From JAPHTQ01 sp050288165 (GTDB lineage Bacteria > Pseudomonadota > Gammaproteobacteria > Thiohalomonadales > Thiohalomonadaceae): DNA of 64,000 bases. Each line of letters starts with the position of its first letter. Positions within the stretch are counted from its first letter, which is position 1. Position numbers and translations under genes: made by a program. The stretch is taken from assembly GCA_050288165.1 (NCBI GenBank), contig JBNKDG010000011.1, positions 43,691-107,690 of the forward strand, read 5' to 3'. The notes below the pieces were generated by a model. That model was not told the origin of the DNA, did no database searches, and saw only the letters and a program-made list of their open reading frames with translations. Of this stretch, positions 33,999 through 41,856 are shown one piece after another.

Positions 33999-34768
33999 AC
34001 CTGCATAGTTACCGTATTGCCTTCACCACCATTCTGATTAAAGAGGTGCGTCGCTTCATGCGCATCTGGTTACAGACCATCCTGCCGCCGATGATCACCA
34101 CCGCGCTTTACTTCGTCATCTTCGGCAAGATGATCGGCAGTCAACTGGCACCGATCTCCGGCTACAGCTATATGGACTTCATCGTCCCCGGCCTGATCAT
34201 GATGACGGTGATCAGCAACTCCTACGCCAACGTGGTTTCGTCGTTCTACGGTTCGAAATTCCAGCGCTACGTGGAAGAGCTGTTGATTGCTCCGATCCCG
34301 CTATCGTTGATCCTGCTGGGCTTCGTCGCCGGTGGTGTGGCGCGCGGACTGGTGGTCGGCGCTATGGTCACGGTTGTTGCCGCATTCTTCGTCGATCTGC
34401 AGTTACATAACATCTGGGTCACCTTAAGCATCCTGATCCTCACCGCCACTCTGTTTGCCCTTGGCGGATTTATTAACGCGATCTTCGCCAACAGCTTCGA
34501 CGACATCTCCATTATCCCCACCTTTGTCCTGGTGCCGCTGACCTATCTGGGCGGAATTTTTTATTCCGTTACCATGCTGCCCGATTTCTGGCAGACCGTG
34601 TCGCTGGCCAATCCTATCCTCTACATGATCAACACCTTTCGCTACGGCATGTTGGGGATCACCGATATCGATCTCTTTACCGCCTACACAGTTATCGTGT
34701 TGTTTATCGTGGCGATGTACAGCTATAGCCTGTGGCTGCTAAAACACGGTGTGGGCTTGAGAGGCTAG
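33995..34768 (+). CDS. yadH: ABC-2 type permease YadH
   Basis: 257 residues with six hydrophobic segments in the ABC-2 permease arrangement. The cytoplasmic N-terminus (IKEVRRFMRIWLQTILPPMITTALYF, read in part) and the motif VVSSFYGSKFQRYVEELLIAP are characteristic of YadH. It would form the membrane half of the exporter with YadG as a homodimer. Starts inside the yadG stop. A strong intrinsic terminator follows. Confidence 0.92.
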   Translation: MNLHSYRIAFTTILIKEVRRFMRIWLQTILPPMITTALYFVIFGKMIGSQLAPISGYSYMDFIVPGLIMMTVISNSYANVVSSFYGSKFQRYVEELLIAPIPLSLILLGFVAGGVARGLVVGAMVTVVAAFFVDLQLHNIWVTLSILILTATLFALGGFINAIFANSFDDISIIPTFVLVPLTYLGGIFYSVTMLPDFWQTVSLANPILYMINTFRYGMLGITDIDLFTAYTVIVLFIVAMYSYSLWLLKHGVGLRG

Positions 34769-34785
34769 ACAATTTAAGTACGCAC

Positions 34786-34827
34786 GAAAAAACGGGCTAC
34801 ATGAGAAATCATGTAGCCCGTTCTTTT
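34786..34827. terminator. Intrinsic terminator after yadGH
   Basis: AACGGGCTACATGA (34791-34804) pairs perfectly with TCATGTAGCCCGTT (34809-34822) around a GAAA tetraloop, and a T-rich tract follows. The opposite side carries A6, so it can also terminate the minus-strand Sel1-ankyrin gene. Confidence 0.85.
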
Positions 34828-34843
34828 CCATGCTGGCAAAAAT

Positions 34844-36835
34844 TTAACCCGTAATAAATTTCATCCAGTTGATTTTCTTACCCGGATGCTTGGACAGTAT
34901 CTCCACCACATCCTTATGCCCCGCCTCTTCGGCGAGATCCTGCGCAGTCAGACGCTGCTTGTTGAGCATAAACGGATCGGCACCCGCCTTGAGCAGTTCA
35001 TTAACTACCGCGGCATGACCGCCTTTGGCAGCCAGCATCAGGGCACTGTTACCGTTATCGTTACGCGCATCGATAGGAGCTTTGTATTTGAGCAGCAACT
35101 TCACTGCATTGTACTTACCCTGCTCCGCAGCAAGCGTCAGGGCGGTATTTCCATCTGCAGTGGTATGGGTCGGAATCGAGCCCGTCGAGAGCAACAGGGC
35201 CAGACAACCGTCATTGCCATTGAACGCAGCGCGCTCCAGCGCGGTGTGTCCATGACGATCGGAAGCGAAGCTTTTGCCGCCATGATCCAGCAGATTCTTC
35301 AACAGCTTTTCATTGCCGCTATCGGCCGCATACCAGGCCGCATCACGCTGATGATCATCATGGGCACTGAGATCGGCACCCGCTTCCAGCAACCGATGCG
35401 CAGCTTCCGCATCACCCTTGCGCGCGGCACGAATCAGCGGCGTAGTGCCATCCTTCTCCGTATGCGAAGGGTTGGCACCGGCCTTGAGCAGCATGGCTAG
35501 CGCTTCATGGTTTTTGTGGTCAACCACGTAGGAAAGAACGCTGCGCCCATCTGCATCGAGATCGTTGGCATTGGCGCCTTTATCGAGCAGAAGTTTAACT
35601 ACTTTGGGATGCACCTTCTCCGCCACTGCCCAAAGTAACGCAGTTCGCCCGGTACTGTCCTTTAACTTGAGGTTGGCACCTGCCTTGAGCAGAACATCAA
35701 CGACCTTATCGCTACCACGCCATGCGGCACGGGTGAGTGCCGTGTGCTTGTCCTTATCGCGTCCGTTGACGTCGGCCCCCTTGGACAACAGAACCTTGAC
35801 CCGAGATGGCTGATCCTGCCATGCCGCGATACTCAGCGGCGGCCAACCAGCATAGAGCTTGGCCTCATCGCCAGTGACTTTGATAGACGTCTCGACCCGT
35901 GCAGCCTTGATCTCTTTGGGCTTTTGCGCACCGGCTTTCTCAAGCGCGGCGATCATCTCCTTATCATCCTTGCGCAGGGCAGCAGCCATGGGCGTGTCAC
36001 CCTTATTATTGGCATCATTGGGATCGGCCTTGTGACCCAACAAGACCTTTACTACCGCGGTATTGCCCGCAGTAGCCGCCAGCAACAAAGGCGTATTACC
36101 GAACTTGTCTGAAGAGTTCACTCGGGCGCCGGCATTAAGCAGCAATATCACCACACGTGAACTATCGTTCAATGCCGCCAGTCGTAGCGGTGTATCACCA
36201 AATTTATCCGCACGATTAGGTGACGCGCCAGCCTTGAGCAGTTTGCGCACCACATCCACACGTTTGTTCTCTACCGCCTCAATCAATGCGGTACGCCCGT
36301 TGGCATCGGTACTATCGACCTTTACGCCTGCACTGAGTAGTTGCTCCACCGTAATCAGATCGCCACGGCGCGCCGCAGAGCGTAACTGGTCATCGGAATC
36401 CTTGGTAATGACAATCGCGGCAGGACCGCCTTCCATTTTCTGCTTGGCCAGATCGTAACCTTTGGCTGCCGACTGTTGATAGAGCCGTTTGGCTTCACCT
36501 TCGGATTTGCAACCGACCCCTTTCTGGCAGAGCTCAGCAAGCAGATACTGGGCCTTGGCATGCCCCTTGTCGGCCGCTTTACGTGCCCAGCGAGCCGCCT
36601 CCTCCAGATCCTGTGGTACGCCGCGACCACTACGATAGAGATTGGCGAGTTGATATTGCGCCTCGGTATCATTCTGTGCAGCGAGCTGTTTGAGGATACT
36701 GGCCATTTTCGGATAGTCGCGCATACGCGCTGCCACCTTGGCATCCTGCATCGTTACCGCAAGCAGCGGTTCAGTACCAACCAGCAGACCTGCAAGGATC
36801 AGGAAGACGACTGTTTTTTTGCTGTGGTGTTTCAT
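34844..36835 (-). CDS. Exported Sel1-like / ankyrin repeat protein
   Basis: 663 residues. Signal peptide in the first ~26 residues. Sel1-like repeats from about 45 to 135 (AQYQLANLYRSGRGVPQDLEEAARWARKAA is one unit, shown in part). Then two blocks of ankyrin repeats (about 150-300 and 325-650), with the standard GxTxLxxAAxxGxxxxVxxLLxxGAxxN pattern, about 14 units. A scaffold for protein-protein contacts in the periplasm is the usual inference. Its stop is 17 bp from the yadH-side terminator, and it starts 3 bp after the ferredoxin-flavoprotein stop, so it is co-transcribed with that redox gene. Confidence 0.85.
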   Translation of the reverse strand: MKHHSKKTVVFLILAGLLVGTEPLLAVTMQDAKVAARMRDYPKMASILKQLAAQNDTEAQYQLANLYRSGRGVPQDLEEAARWARKAADKGHAKAQYLLAELCQKGVGCKSEGEAKRLYQQSAAKGYDLAKQKMEGGPAAIVITKDSDDQLRSAARRGDLITVEQLLSAGVKVDSTDANGRTALIEAVENKRVDVVRKLLKAGASPNRADKFGDTPLRLAALNDSSRVVILLLNAGARVNSSDKFGNTPLLLAATAGNTAVVKVLLGHKADPNDANNKGDTPMAAALRKDDKEMIAALEKAGAQKPKEIKAARVETSIKVTGDEAKLYAGWPPLSIAAWQDQPSRVKVLLSKGADVNGRDKDKHTALTRAAWRGSDKVVDVLLKAGANLKLKDSTGRTALLWAVAEKVHPKVVKLLLDKGANANDLDADGRSVLSYVVDHKNHEALAMLLKAGANPSHTEKDGTTPLIRAARKGDAEAAHRLLEAGADLSAHDDHQRDAAWYAADSGNEKLLKNLLDHGGKSFASDRHGHTALERAAFNGNDGCLALLLSTGSIPTHTTADGNTALTLAAEQGKYNAVKLLLKYKAPIDARNDNGNSALMLAAKGGHAAVVNELLKAGADPFMLNKQRLTAQDLAEEAGHKDVVEILSKHPGKKINWMKFITG

Positions 36836-36837
36836 CG

Positions 36838-38154
36838 TTATACAGTCCCGTGTTTCGTTTCTACTTCAATACCGATCTTCTTGAGGAAACCGGTCGGCAA
36901 GATACCCCCCGCCGAGACAATCACCGCGTCGTTCTCCAGCGCGATCATCTTACCATCGTGTTCGAGCTCCACCTTGTCCGGATGGATCGCCTTGACGTTG
37001 GATTTCAGTAGCACCTGCAATTTGCCAGCGGCTTCCGCATCTTCAACCTTCTTGCGATTCTTGCCCTTGGCACGACTGAAGGCATCGCTACGGTAGGAGA
37101 GTGCAACCGCAGTGCCCTCTTCTGCGGCGATACTGGTTGCCGCTTCCAGCGCACTGTCACCGCCACCGACCACCAGCACTTTTTTGCCGCGATACTGTTC
37201 AGGATCGATAAGCTTGTAACAAACCTTGGTCAGCTCCTCACCGGGAACGCCCAACTTGCGCGGCGTACCGCGACGACCGATGGCCAGCAATACGGCGCGG
37301 GTCTTGAAATCGCCACCGGTGCTCTTGACCACAAAGCCGTCACCGTCTTTTTCGACATCATCCACTCGCACACCGGTACGCATATGGACATTGTGATCGG
37401 CCACGATCTTGGTCCAGTAACCCATCAACTCCTCTTTGGAGACCTCGGTGAAACGCATCTTGCCGACGATCGGCATCTTCACCGGCTGGGTCATCACCAT
37501 CTTGCCGCGGGGGAAGTTGGCCACCGTGCCACCGAAGCTGTCCTGCTCCAGCATCTCGTAGCGCAGCCCTTTTTCGATCGCGCCCAGCGCGGCAGCAAGT
37601 CCCGCAGGACCAGCACCGATGATCACCACATCCAGGCGATCCTTCTTGCCAAGACCGGAGAGCTTGGCGATGGCATCCATCGCCTGCCCGCCCTGGTTCA
37701 CCGCATTTCGGACCAGACCCATACCACCCAGCTCCCCGGCGATGTAGATACCCGGAACATTGGTCTGGAAATCGGGACTGACGTGGGGAATATCGACACC
37801 GCGTTTTTCCGTACCAAATACAAGGGTAATCGCATCACGTGGACAGGAGAGGCGACAAGCACCGTGGCCGATGCAGCGGGTCGGGTCGACCAGCACCGCC
37901 TTACCGCCGATCATGCCCAGCACATTGCCTTCAGGGCAGGCATTAACGCAGGAACCGCTGCCGATGCAACGGTTGGGATCGATAATCGGGTGGAGTGAAG
38001 CAGGTTCGGTCAACCCCGCCTTGGTCGACTCAGACAGGGTTTTCACCGCCAGCTTTTCACGACGGCTTACCCTGCGCATATACCACAGCCAAATTAGTAC
38101 AAACGGCGTAGCGTATATACCTAACAGCAGCCATTCACTATAATCCACCGACAA
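36838..38154 (-). CDS. Membrane-anchored ferredoxin-flavoprotein oxidoreductase
   Basis: 438 residues. N-terminal transmembrane helix (about 8-26). Two ferredoxin-like motifs at 63-73 and 94-104 read CIGSGSC..C and CIGHGAC..C, each with the usual second Cys replaced (Ser66, His97), so cluster type is uncertain. A thioredoxin-reductase-like module follows, with GAGPAG (180-185) for FAD and VLVVGGGDSALEAA (about 325) for NAD(P)H. Residues 125-162 (SPDFQTNVPGIYIAGELGG) resemble the usual C-terminal FAD-contact segment, here moved to the N-terminal side. It probably passes electrons between NAD(P)H and the neighbouring cytochrome conduit or the quinone pool. Divergent from the membrane-protein gene at 38367. 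Confidence 0.8.
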   Translation of the reverse strand: MSVDYSEWLLLGIYATPFVLIWLWYMRRVSRREKLAVKTLSESTKAGLTEPASLHPIIDPNRCIGSGSCVNACPEGNVLGMIGGKAVLVDPTRCIGHGACRLSCPRDAITLVFGTEKRGVDIPHVSPDFQTNVPGIYIAGELGGMGLVRNAVNQGGQAMDAIAKLSGLGKKDRLDVVIIGAGPAGLAAALGAIEKGLRYEMLEQDSFGGTVANFPRGKMVMTQPVKMPIVGKMRFTEVSKEELMGYWTKIVADHNVHMRTGVRVDDVEKDGDGFVVKSTGGDFKTRAVLLAIGRRGTPRKLGVPGEELTKVCYKLIDPEQYRGKKVLVVGGGDSALEAATSIAAEEGTAVALSYRSDAFSRAKGKNRKKVEDAEAAGKLQVLLKSNVKAIHPDKVELEHDGKMIALENDAVIVSAGGILPTGFLKKIGIEVETKHGTV

Positions 38155-38366
38155 CTCTCCCGGATTCGTTTATAAAAAGCGTGACCATAAAAGCAGAACC
38201 GCGGTACACGTTCTGGGAACATACCCGCAAATCGCCCACATTTGATAGCGGTTTGATTAAAGCGGTCTTAAGCAGCCGCTGGGATGTCATTTAGCCACAT
38301 TAAGATTGTTTTAATGCGATTCCGGCTAAATTTGCACACAGCACCACACTTGAGGAGATATACACC

Positions 38367-39263
38367 ATGTCGACCATGCCTCCGTCGACAAAAACACAGC
38401 GCCCGGTACAGCTCGACAGTTCCACTCTGAGCCGTATCGGCGGTTTCCTGTTTTTTGCCATCGTCGGCTGGCTGCTCTATCGCGGCTGGCAGCTTCGTGG
38501 CGAGCACTATATCACAGCGGAAAGAGGCGTCGGCTATATCCTGGGCATCGTCGGCGGCTCCCTGATGCTGCTTCTGCTCCTCTATCCGGTACGTAAAAAC
38601 TGGCGCCCCCTGCGCAACTGGGGCCCTCTGCGCTACTGGTTCCGCGTGCACATGGTTTTTGGTGTCGTGGGTCCCACCCTGGTTCTGTTCCACGCCAACT
38701 TCGGTCTGGGCTCCATTAACAGCAACGTGGCCCTGATCTGCATGTTACTGGTCGCCGGCAGCGGCATCATTGGTCGCTTCTTTTACACCCGCATTCACTA
38801 TGGTCTTTACGGTAGTAAGGCGAACCTGGGCGAGCTGGGCGACATCGTCGGCTTCAGCCGTGGCCATCTCACCTGGCTGAGTGAAAACAGTGAAGAATTC
38901 ACCAATCACCTGCAGGCCATTGAAGACATCGCCATGAAACCAACCAAAGGCGTTCTCCACAGCAGCCTGCGCTGGTTTCATTTCGCCATGACAGGCTGGT
39001 GGCACCGCTGGCGTCTGCGACATGCAATGACCGTGGTGCTGAATAAGGTCGCTACAGAAGAACAGTGGGACAAGGAAACCAGGCGCAAACAGGCCCTGCA
39101 GGCCAGGCGCTATCTAAAAACCTATCTTGATTCTACGAAAAAAGTACTGGAATTTAACTTCTATGAGCGGCTGTTTGCGCTGTGGCACATCGCGCACCTG
39201 CCCTTCTTCCTCATGATGGTGTTGTCAGGGATCGTTCATGTCATTGCTGTACACATGTATTAA
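38367..39263 (+). CDS. Five-helix membrane protein, putative b-type cytochrome
   Basis: 298 residues, with GAGGAG 9 bases before ATG 38367. Five transmembrane helices by eye (about 25-42, 55-77, 94-112, 117-141, 268-296) and a long cytoplasmic loop between helices 4 and 5. His residues are placed in helix 3 (VHMVFG, LFHANF) and helix 5 (LWHIAH, VHVIAVH), spaced so that two membrane haems could be bis-His ligated. I do not recognise a named family; the helix pattern recalls small quinol-oxidising membrane cytochromes. The last 26 bp overlap the 21-haem cytochrome start, linking it firmly to that protein. Role as the inner-membrane entry or exit point for electrons is inferred. Confidence 0.7.
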   Translation: MSTMPPSTKTQRPVQLDSSTLSRIGGFLFFAIVGWLLYRGWQLRGEHYITAERGVGYILGIVGGSLMLLLLLYPVRKNWRPLRNWGPLRYWFRVHMVFGVVGPTLVLFHANFGLGSINSNVALICMLLVAGSGIIGRFFYTRIHYGLYGSKANLGELGDIVGFSRGHLTWLSENSEEFTNHLQAIEDIAMKPTKGVLHSSLRWFHFAMTGWWHRWRLRHAMTVVLNKVATEEQWDKETRRKQALQARRYLKTYLDSTKKVLEFNFYERLFALWHIAHLPFFLMMVLSGIVHVIAVHMY

Positions 39264-40809
39264 AAAAAACTGGGTCATCCTGCTGTTTGCTGCTTTCTCG
39301 ATGCAGGCCAATGCGGCCAAGATCGAGACCTTGCTGATGCCCGGCAAGGTGATCGAAGGCCATGCCAAAGTCGAAAGTGAGTGTACTCAGTGTCACTCGC
39401 GTTTCAGCAAAGATACCCAGAACAAGCTCTGCCTGGACTGTCACGACCACTCCGAAATAAAGAAAGACATCGAAAAGAAACAGGGCTATCACGGCAAATC
39501 GAAACAGGTGCGTGATATCAGCTGTGGTACCTGCCATACCGACCACAAGGGCCGCGATGCCAAGGTGGTATTACTCGATCGCGAGTTGTTCAACCACACC
39601 GAAACCGATTTCAAACTGGAAGGCGCGCATACCCGCGTCCCCTGCCAGACCTGCCACAAGAAGGGCAAGCTCTGGCGTGAAGCGCCGCATCTCTGTATTG
39701 ATTGCCACGAGAAACAGGATGTGCATAAAGGCGGTCTTGGCAAGAAGTGTGGCGACTGCCACGGTGCAAACAACTGGGTCGACAAGAAATTCGACCACAG
39801 CAAGACCGATTTCCCGCTGAAAGGGGCGCACAAAGAGGCGCTGTGTGCAGCCTGTCACCCGACCAAAAAGGATTACGACAAGGCACCAAGCAAATGTGTC
39901 GAGTGCCACCGTGGTGAGGATGTGCATCGCAAGCGCTTCGGCGAAAAATGCGAAACCTGCCATAACAGCGAAAAATGGAACAAGATTCGCTACAACCACG
40001 ACAAAACCAAATTCAAGCTGCGTGGCGCACACGAAAGCGCCAAGTGCTTCGCCTGTCACCTGCCGGGCAAGGAAGACAAAAAACTACCGCTCAAGTGTAA
40101 CGACTGCCACAAGTCCGAAGACGTACACAAAGGCCGTAACGGTGAGAAGTGTGAGAAGTGCCACAACAGTGAAAACTGGGGCAAAGCCCGGTTCGATCAC
40201 AACAAGGAAACCAAATTCAAACTGCGCGGCAAGCACGCCAAGGCTACCTGTAACGCCTGCCATGCTGGTGGTGTGAAGAAAGACGCCAAGGTCCGTAACT
40301 GCGTCGAATGCCACCGTGCCGACGATGTGCACAAGGGTGATCTGGGTACCAAGTGCGACAAGTGCCACCGTGAAGAGAGCTGGCAGGAAGAGGTCCGCTT
40401 CGATCACGACCTGACCAAGTTCCCGCTGTATGGCCTGCACGCCCTGGCGACCTGTGAGAGCTGCCATACCAAAGGCCAGTACACCTCGACATCCAGTGGC
40501 TGCAACGACTGCCACGAAAAGGATGACAAACACAAAGGTGGCCTGGGCGAAGCGTGTAATGACTGCCACAACGCCAACGGCTGGCGTCTGTGGAAGTTCA
40601 ACCACGACCGTCAGACCGATTACAAATTAACCGGCAAACACCGCGGCCTGGCCTGCGATGCCTGCCATCTGCGTGCACCGCCGAGTTCAACCCCGAACGA
40701 CTGCGCGTCATGTCATGAATACGATGACGTACACCGCGGCAGATTCGGGCGTAACTGCGGCCGCTGCCACACCACCAAAGATTTCAAGAAAGCTAAGATC
40801 GGATCATAA
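39238..40809 (+). CDS. 21-haem c-type cytochrome
   Basis: 523 residues. Signal peptide ends near QANA (residue 26). I count 21 CxxCH haem-binding motifs, arranged as seven triads. The repeating unit is about 60-65 residues: CxxCH..EDVHKGxxGxKCxxCHNSExW...FDHxKTxFxLxGxHxxAxC, shown with variable positions. His residues in VHKG, FDH and GxH are well placed as distal ligands. High haem density in a soluble periplasmic protein suggests a long electron wire. It starts inside the end of the membrane-protein gene (AGGGA upstream). Two secreted 12-haem cytochromes and an outer-membrane barrel follow on the same strand, all with individual ribosome-binding sites. Confidence 0.92.
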   Translation: MSLLYTCIKKNWVILLFAAFSMQANAAKIETLLMPGKVIEGHAKVESECTQCHSRFSKDTQNKLCLDCHDHSEIKKDIEKKQGYHGKSKQVRDISCGTCHTDHKGRDAKVVLLDRELFNHTETDFKLEGAHTRVPCQTCHKKGKLWREAPHLCIDCHEKQDVHKGGLGKKCGDCHGANNWVDKKFDHSKTDFPLKGAHKEALCAACHPTKKDYDKAPSKCVECHRGEDVHRKRFGEKCETCHNSEKWNKIRYNHDKTKFKLRGAHESAKCFACHLPGKEDKKLPLKCNDCHKSEDVHKGRNGEKCEKCHNSENWGKARFDHNKETKFKLRGKHAKATCNACHAGGVKKDAKVRNCVECHRADDVHKGDLGTKCDKCHREESWQEEVRFDHDLTKFPLYGLHALATCESCHTKGQYTSTSSGCNDCHEKDDKHKGGLGEACNDCHNANGWRLWKFNHDRQTDYKLTGKHRGLACDACHLRAPPSSTPNDCASCHEYDDVHRGRFGRNCGRCHTTKDFKKAKIGS

Positions 40810-40835
40810 AAAGAATCCGAAACGGAGAAAGAGTT

Positions 40836-41831
40836 ATGCACCACTCTAAACGCACAATCCTGAGCGGCATTTTTGCAGCAATGCTGCTCTGGTTACCGGC
40901 CACCTTGATGGCAAAACCGGTCAATGACACCTTTGACCACTTCACCACCGGTTTCCCCCTCAGCGGGGGACACCGTGCCGTGGAGTGTGATGCCTGCCAT
41001 ACCGCGGGCCAGTTCCGCGGCACCCCGCGCGAGTGCGCTTCCTGCCACAACCTGCTGACCAACACCGGCGCGGTGGTAAAAAGCTCCGCACATATTCAGT
41101 CCAGCAATGACTGTGAAACCTGCCACTCCACCCTGGCATGGGATGACGTACGCCGGGTCAATCACATGGCGGTAATGGGTAATTGCAGAAGCTGCCATAC
41201 GACAGGCGGCGGCGCAACGAGCAGACCACCCACTAACAGTTTCCATACCGGAGTCCTCGGTAGTACTAGAGATTGCATTGAGTGCCATCGCACCAGCACC
41301 TGGGCCTCCGTGCACTTTAACCATACAGCTAACGCGGTAGGCGTTGCGTGTGCCAGTTGCCACAATGGTACCGATGCCACCGGTACACCGGGAAGTAGCC
41401 ACGCCAGCTATCCCAGCGACTGCTCAATTTGCCATAACACCCACAGTTGGAACTTTAACCACAGTGGGTTCTCCGGAACTTGCAGCACCTGTCACGATGG
41501 CAGCATCGCCACCGGTAAACCGGGTAACCATTTCGTTACTGCCCTAGAGTGCAATTCCTGCCACAGTACCAGGGCCTGGTTACCAGCCAGCTTCGGCCAC
41601 CAGAATTCGTCCTACCCGCCCGATCACGGTTGGTCATCCAGTTGCAGCCGGTGTCACAGCGGTGCTCCACAGTCTGCAGCGAATGTCTATGTCTACGACT
41701 ATGGAAGCCACACTGGTACGTGTATCGACTGTCACTACAATGATTTCAGGAAAAAACACAGCACCAGCAAGTTGCCTGCATATCAAAACTGCCTCGTAGG
41801 CTGTCACGAACACAGCATGCGTAAGTTTTAG
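40836..41831 (+). CDS. 12-haem c-type cytochrome, paralogue 1
   Basis: 331 residues. Signal peptide (..LLWLPATLMA). Eleven CxxCH motifs plus a C-terminal CLVGCH (C319-x3-C323-H324), which would make a twelfth site with an expanded spacing. Ser/Thr/Gly-rich linkers between motifs contrast with the Lys-rich 21-haem protein and suggest a surface or extracellular location. The first ~110 mature residues (FDHFTTGFPLSGGHRAVECDACH..) are nearly identical to the cytochrome at 44148, so the two are paralogues flanking the barrel gene. GGAGAAAG precedes the ATG. Confidence 0.9.
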   Translation: MHHSKRTILSGIFAAMLLWLPATLMAKPVNDTFDHFTTGFPLSGGHRAVECDACHTAGQFRGTPRECASCHNLLTNTGAVVKSSAHIQSSNDCETCHSTLAWDDVRRVNHMAVMGNCRSCHTTGGGATSRPPTNSFHTGVLGSTRDCIECHRTSTWASVHFNHTANAVGVACASCHNGTDATGTPGSSHASYPSDCSICHNTHSWNFNHSGFSGTCSTCHDGSIATGKPGNHFVTALECNSCHSTRAWLPASFGHQNSSYPPDHGWSSSCSRCHSGAPQSAANVYVYDYGSHTGTCIDCHYNDFRKKHSTSKLPAYQNCLVGCHEHSMRKF

Positions 41832-41856
41832 GGATTACTGAGGTCATCGATTTCCA

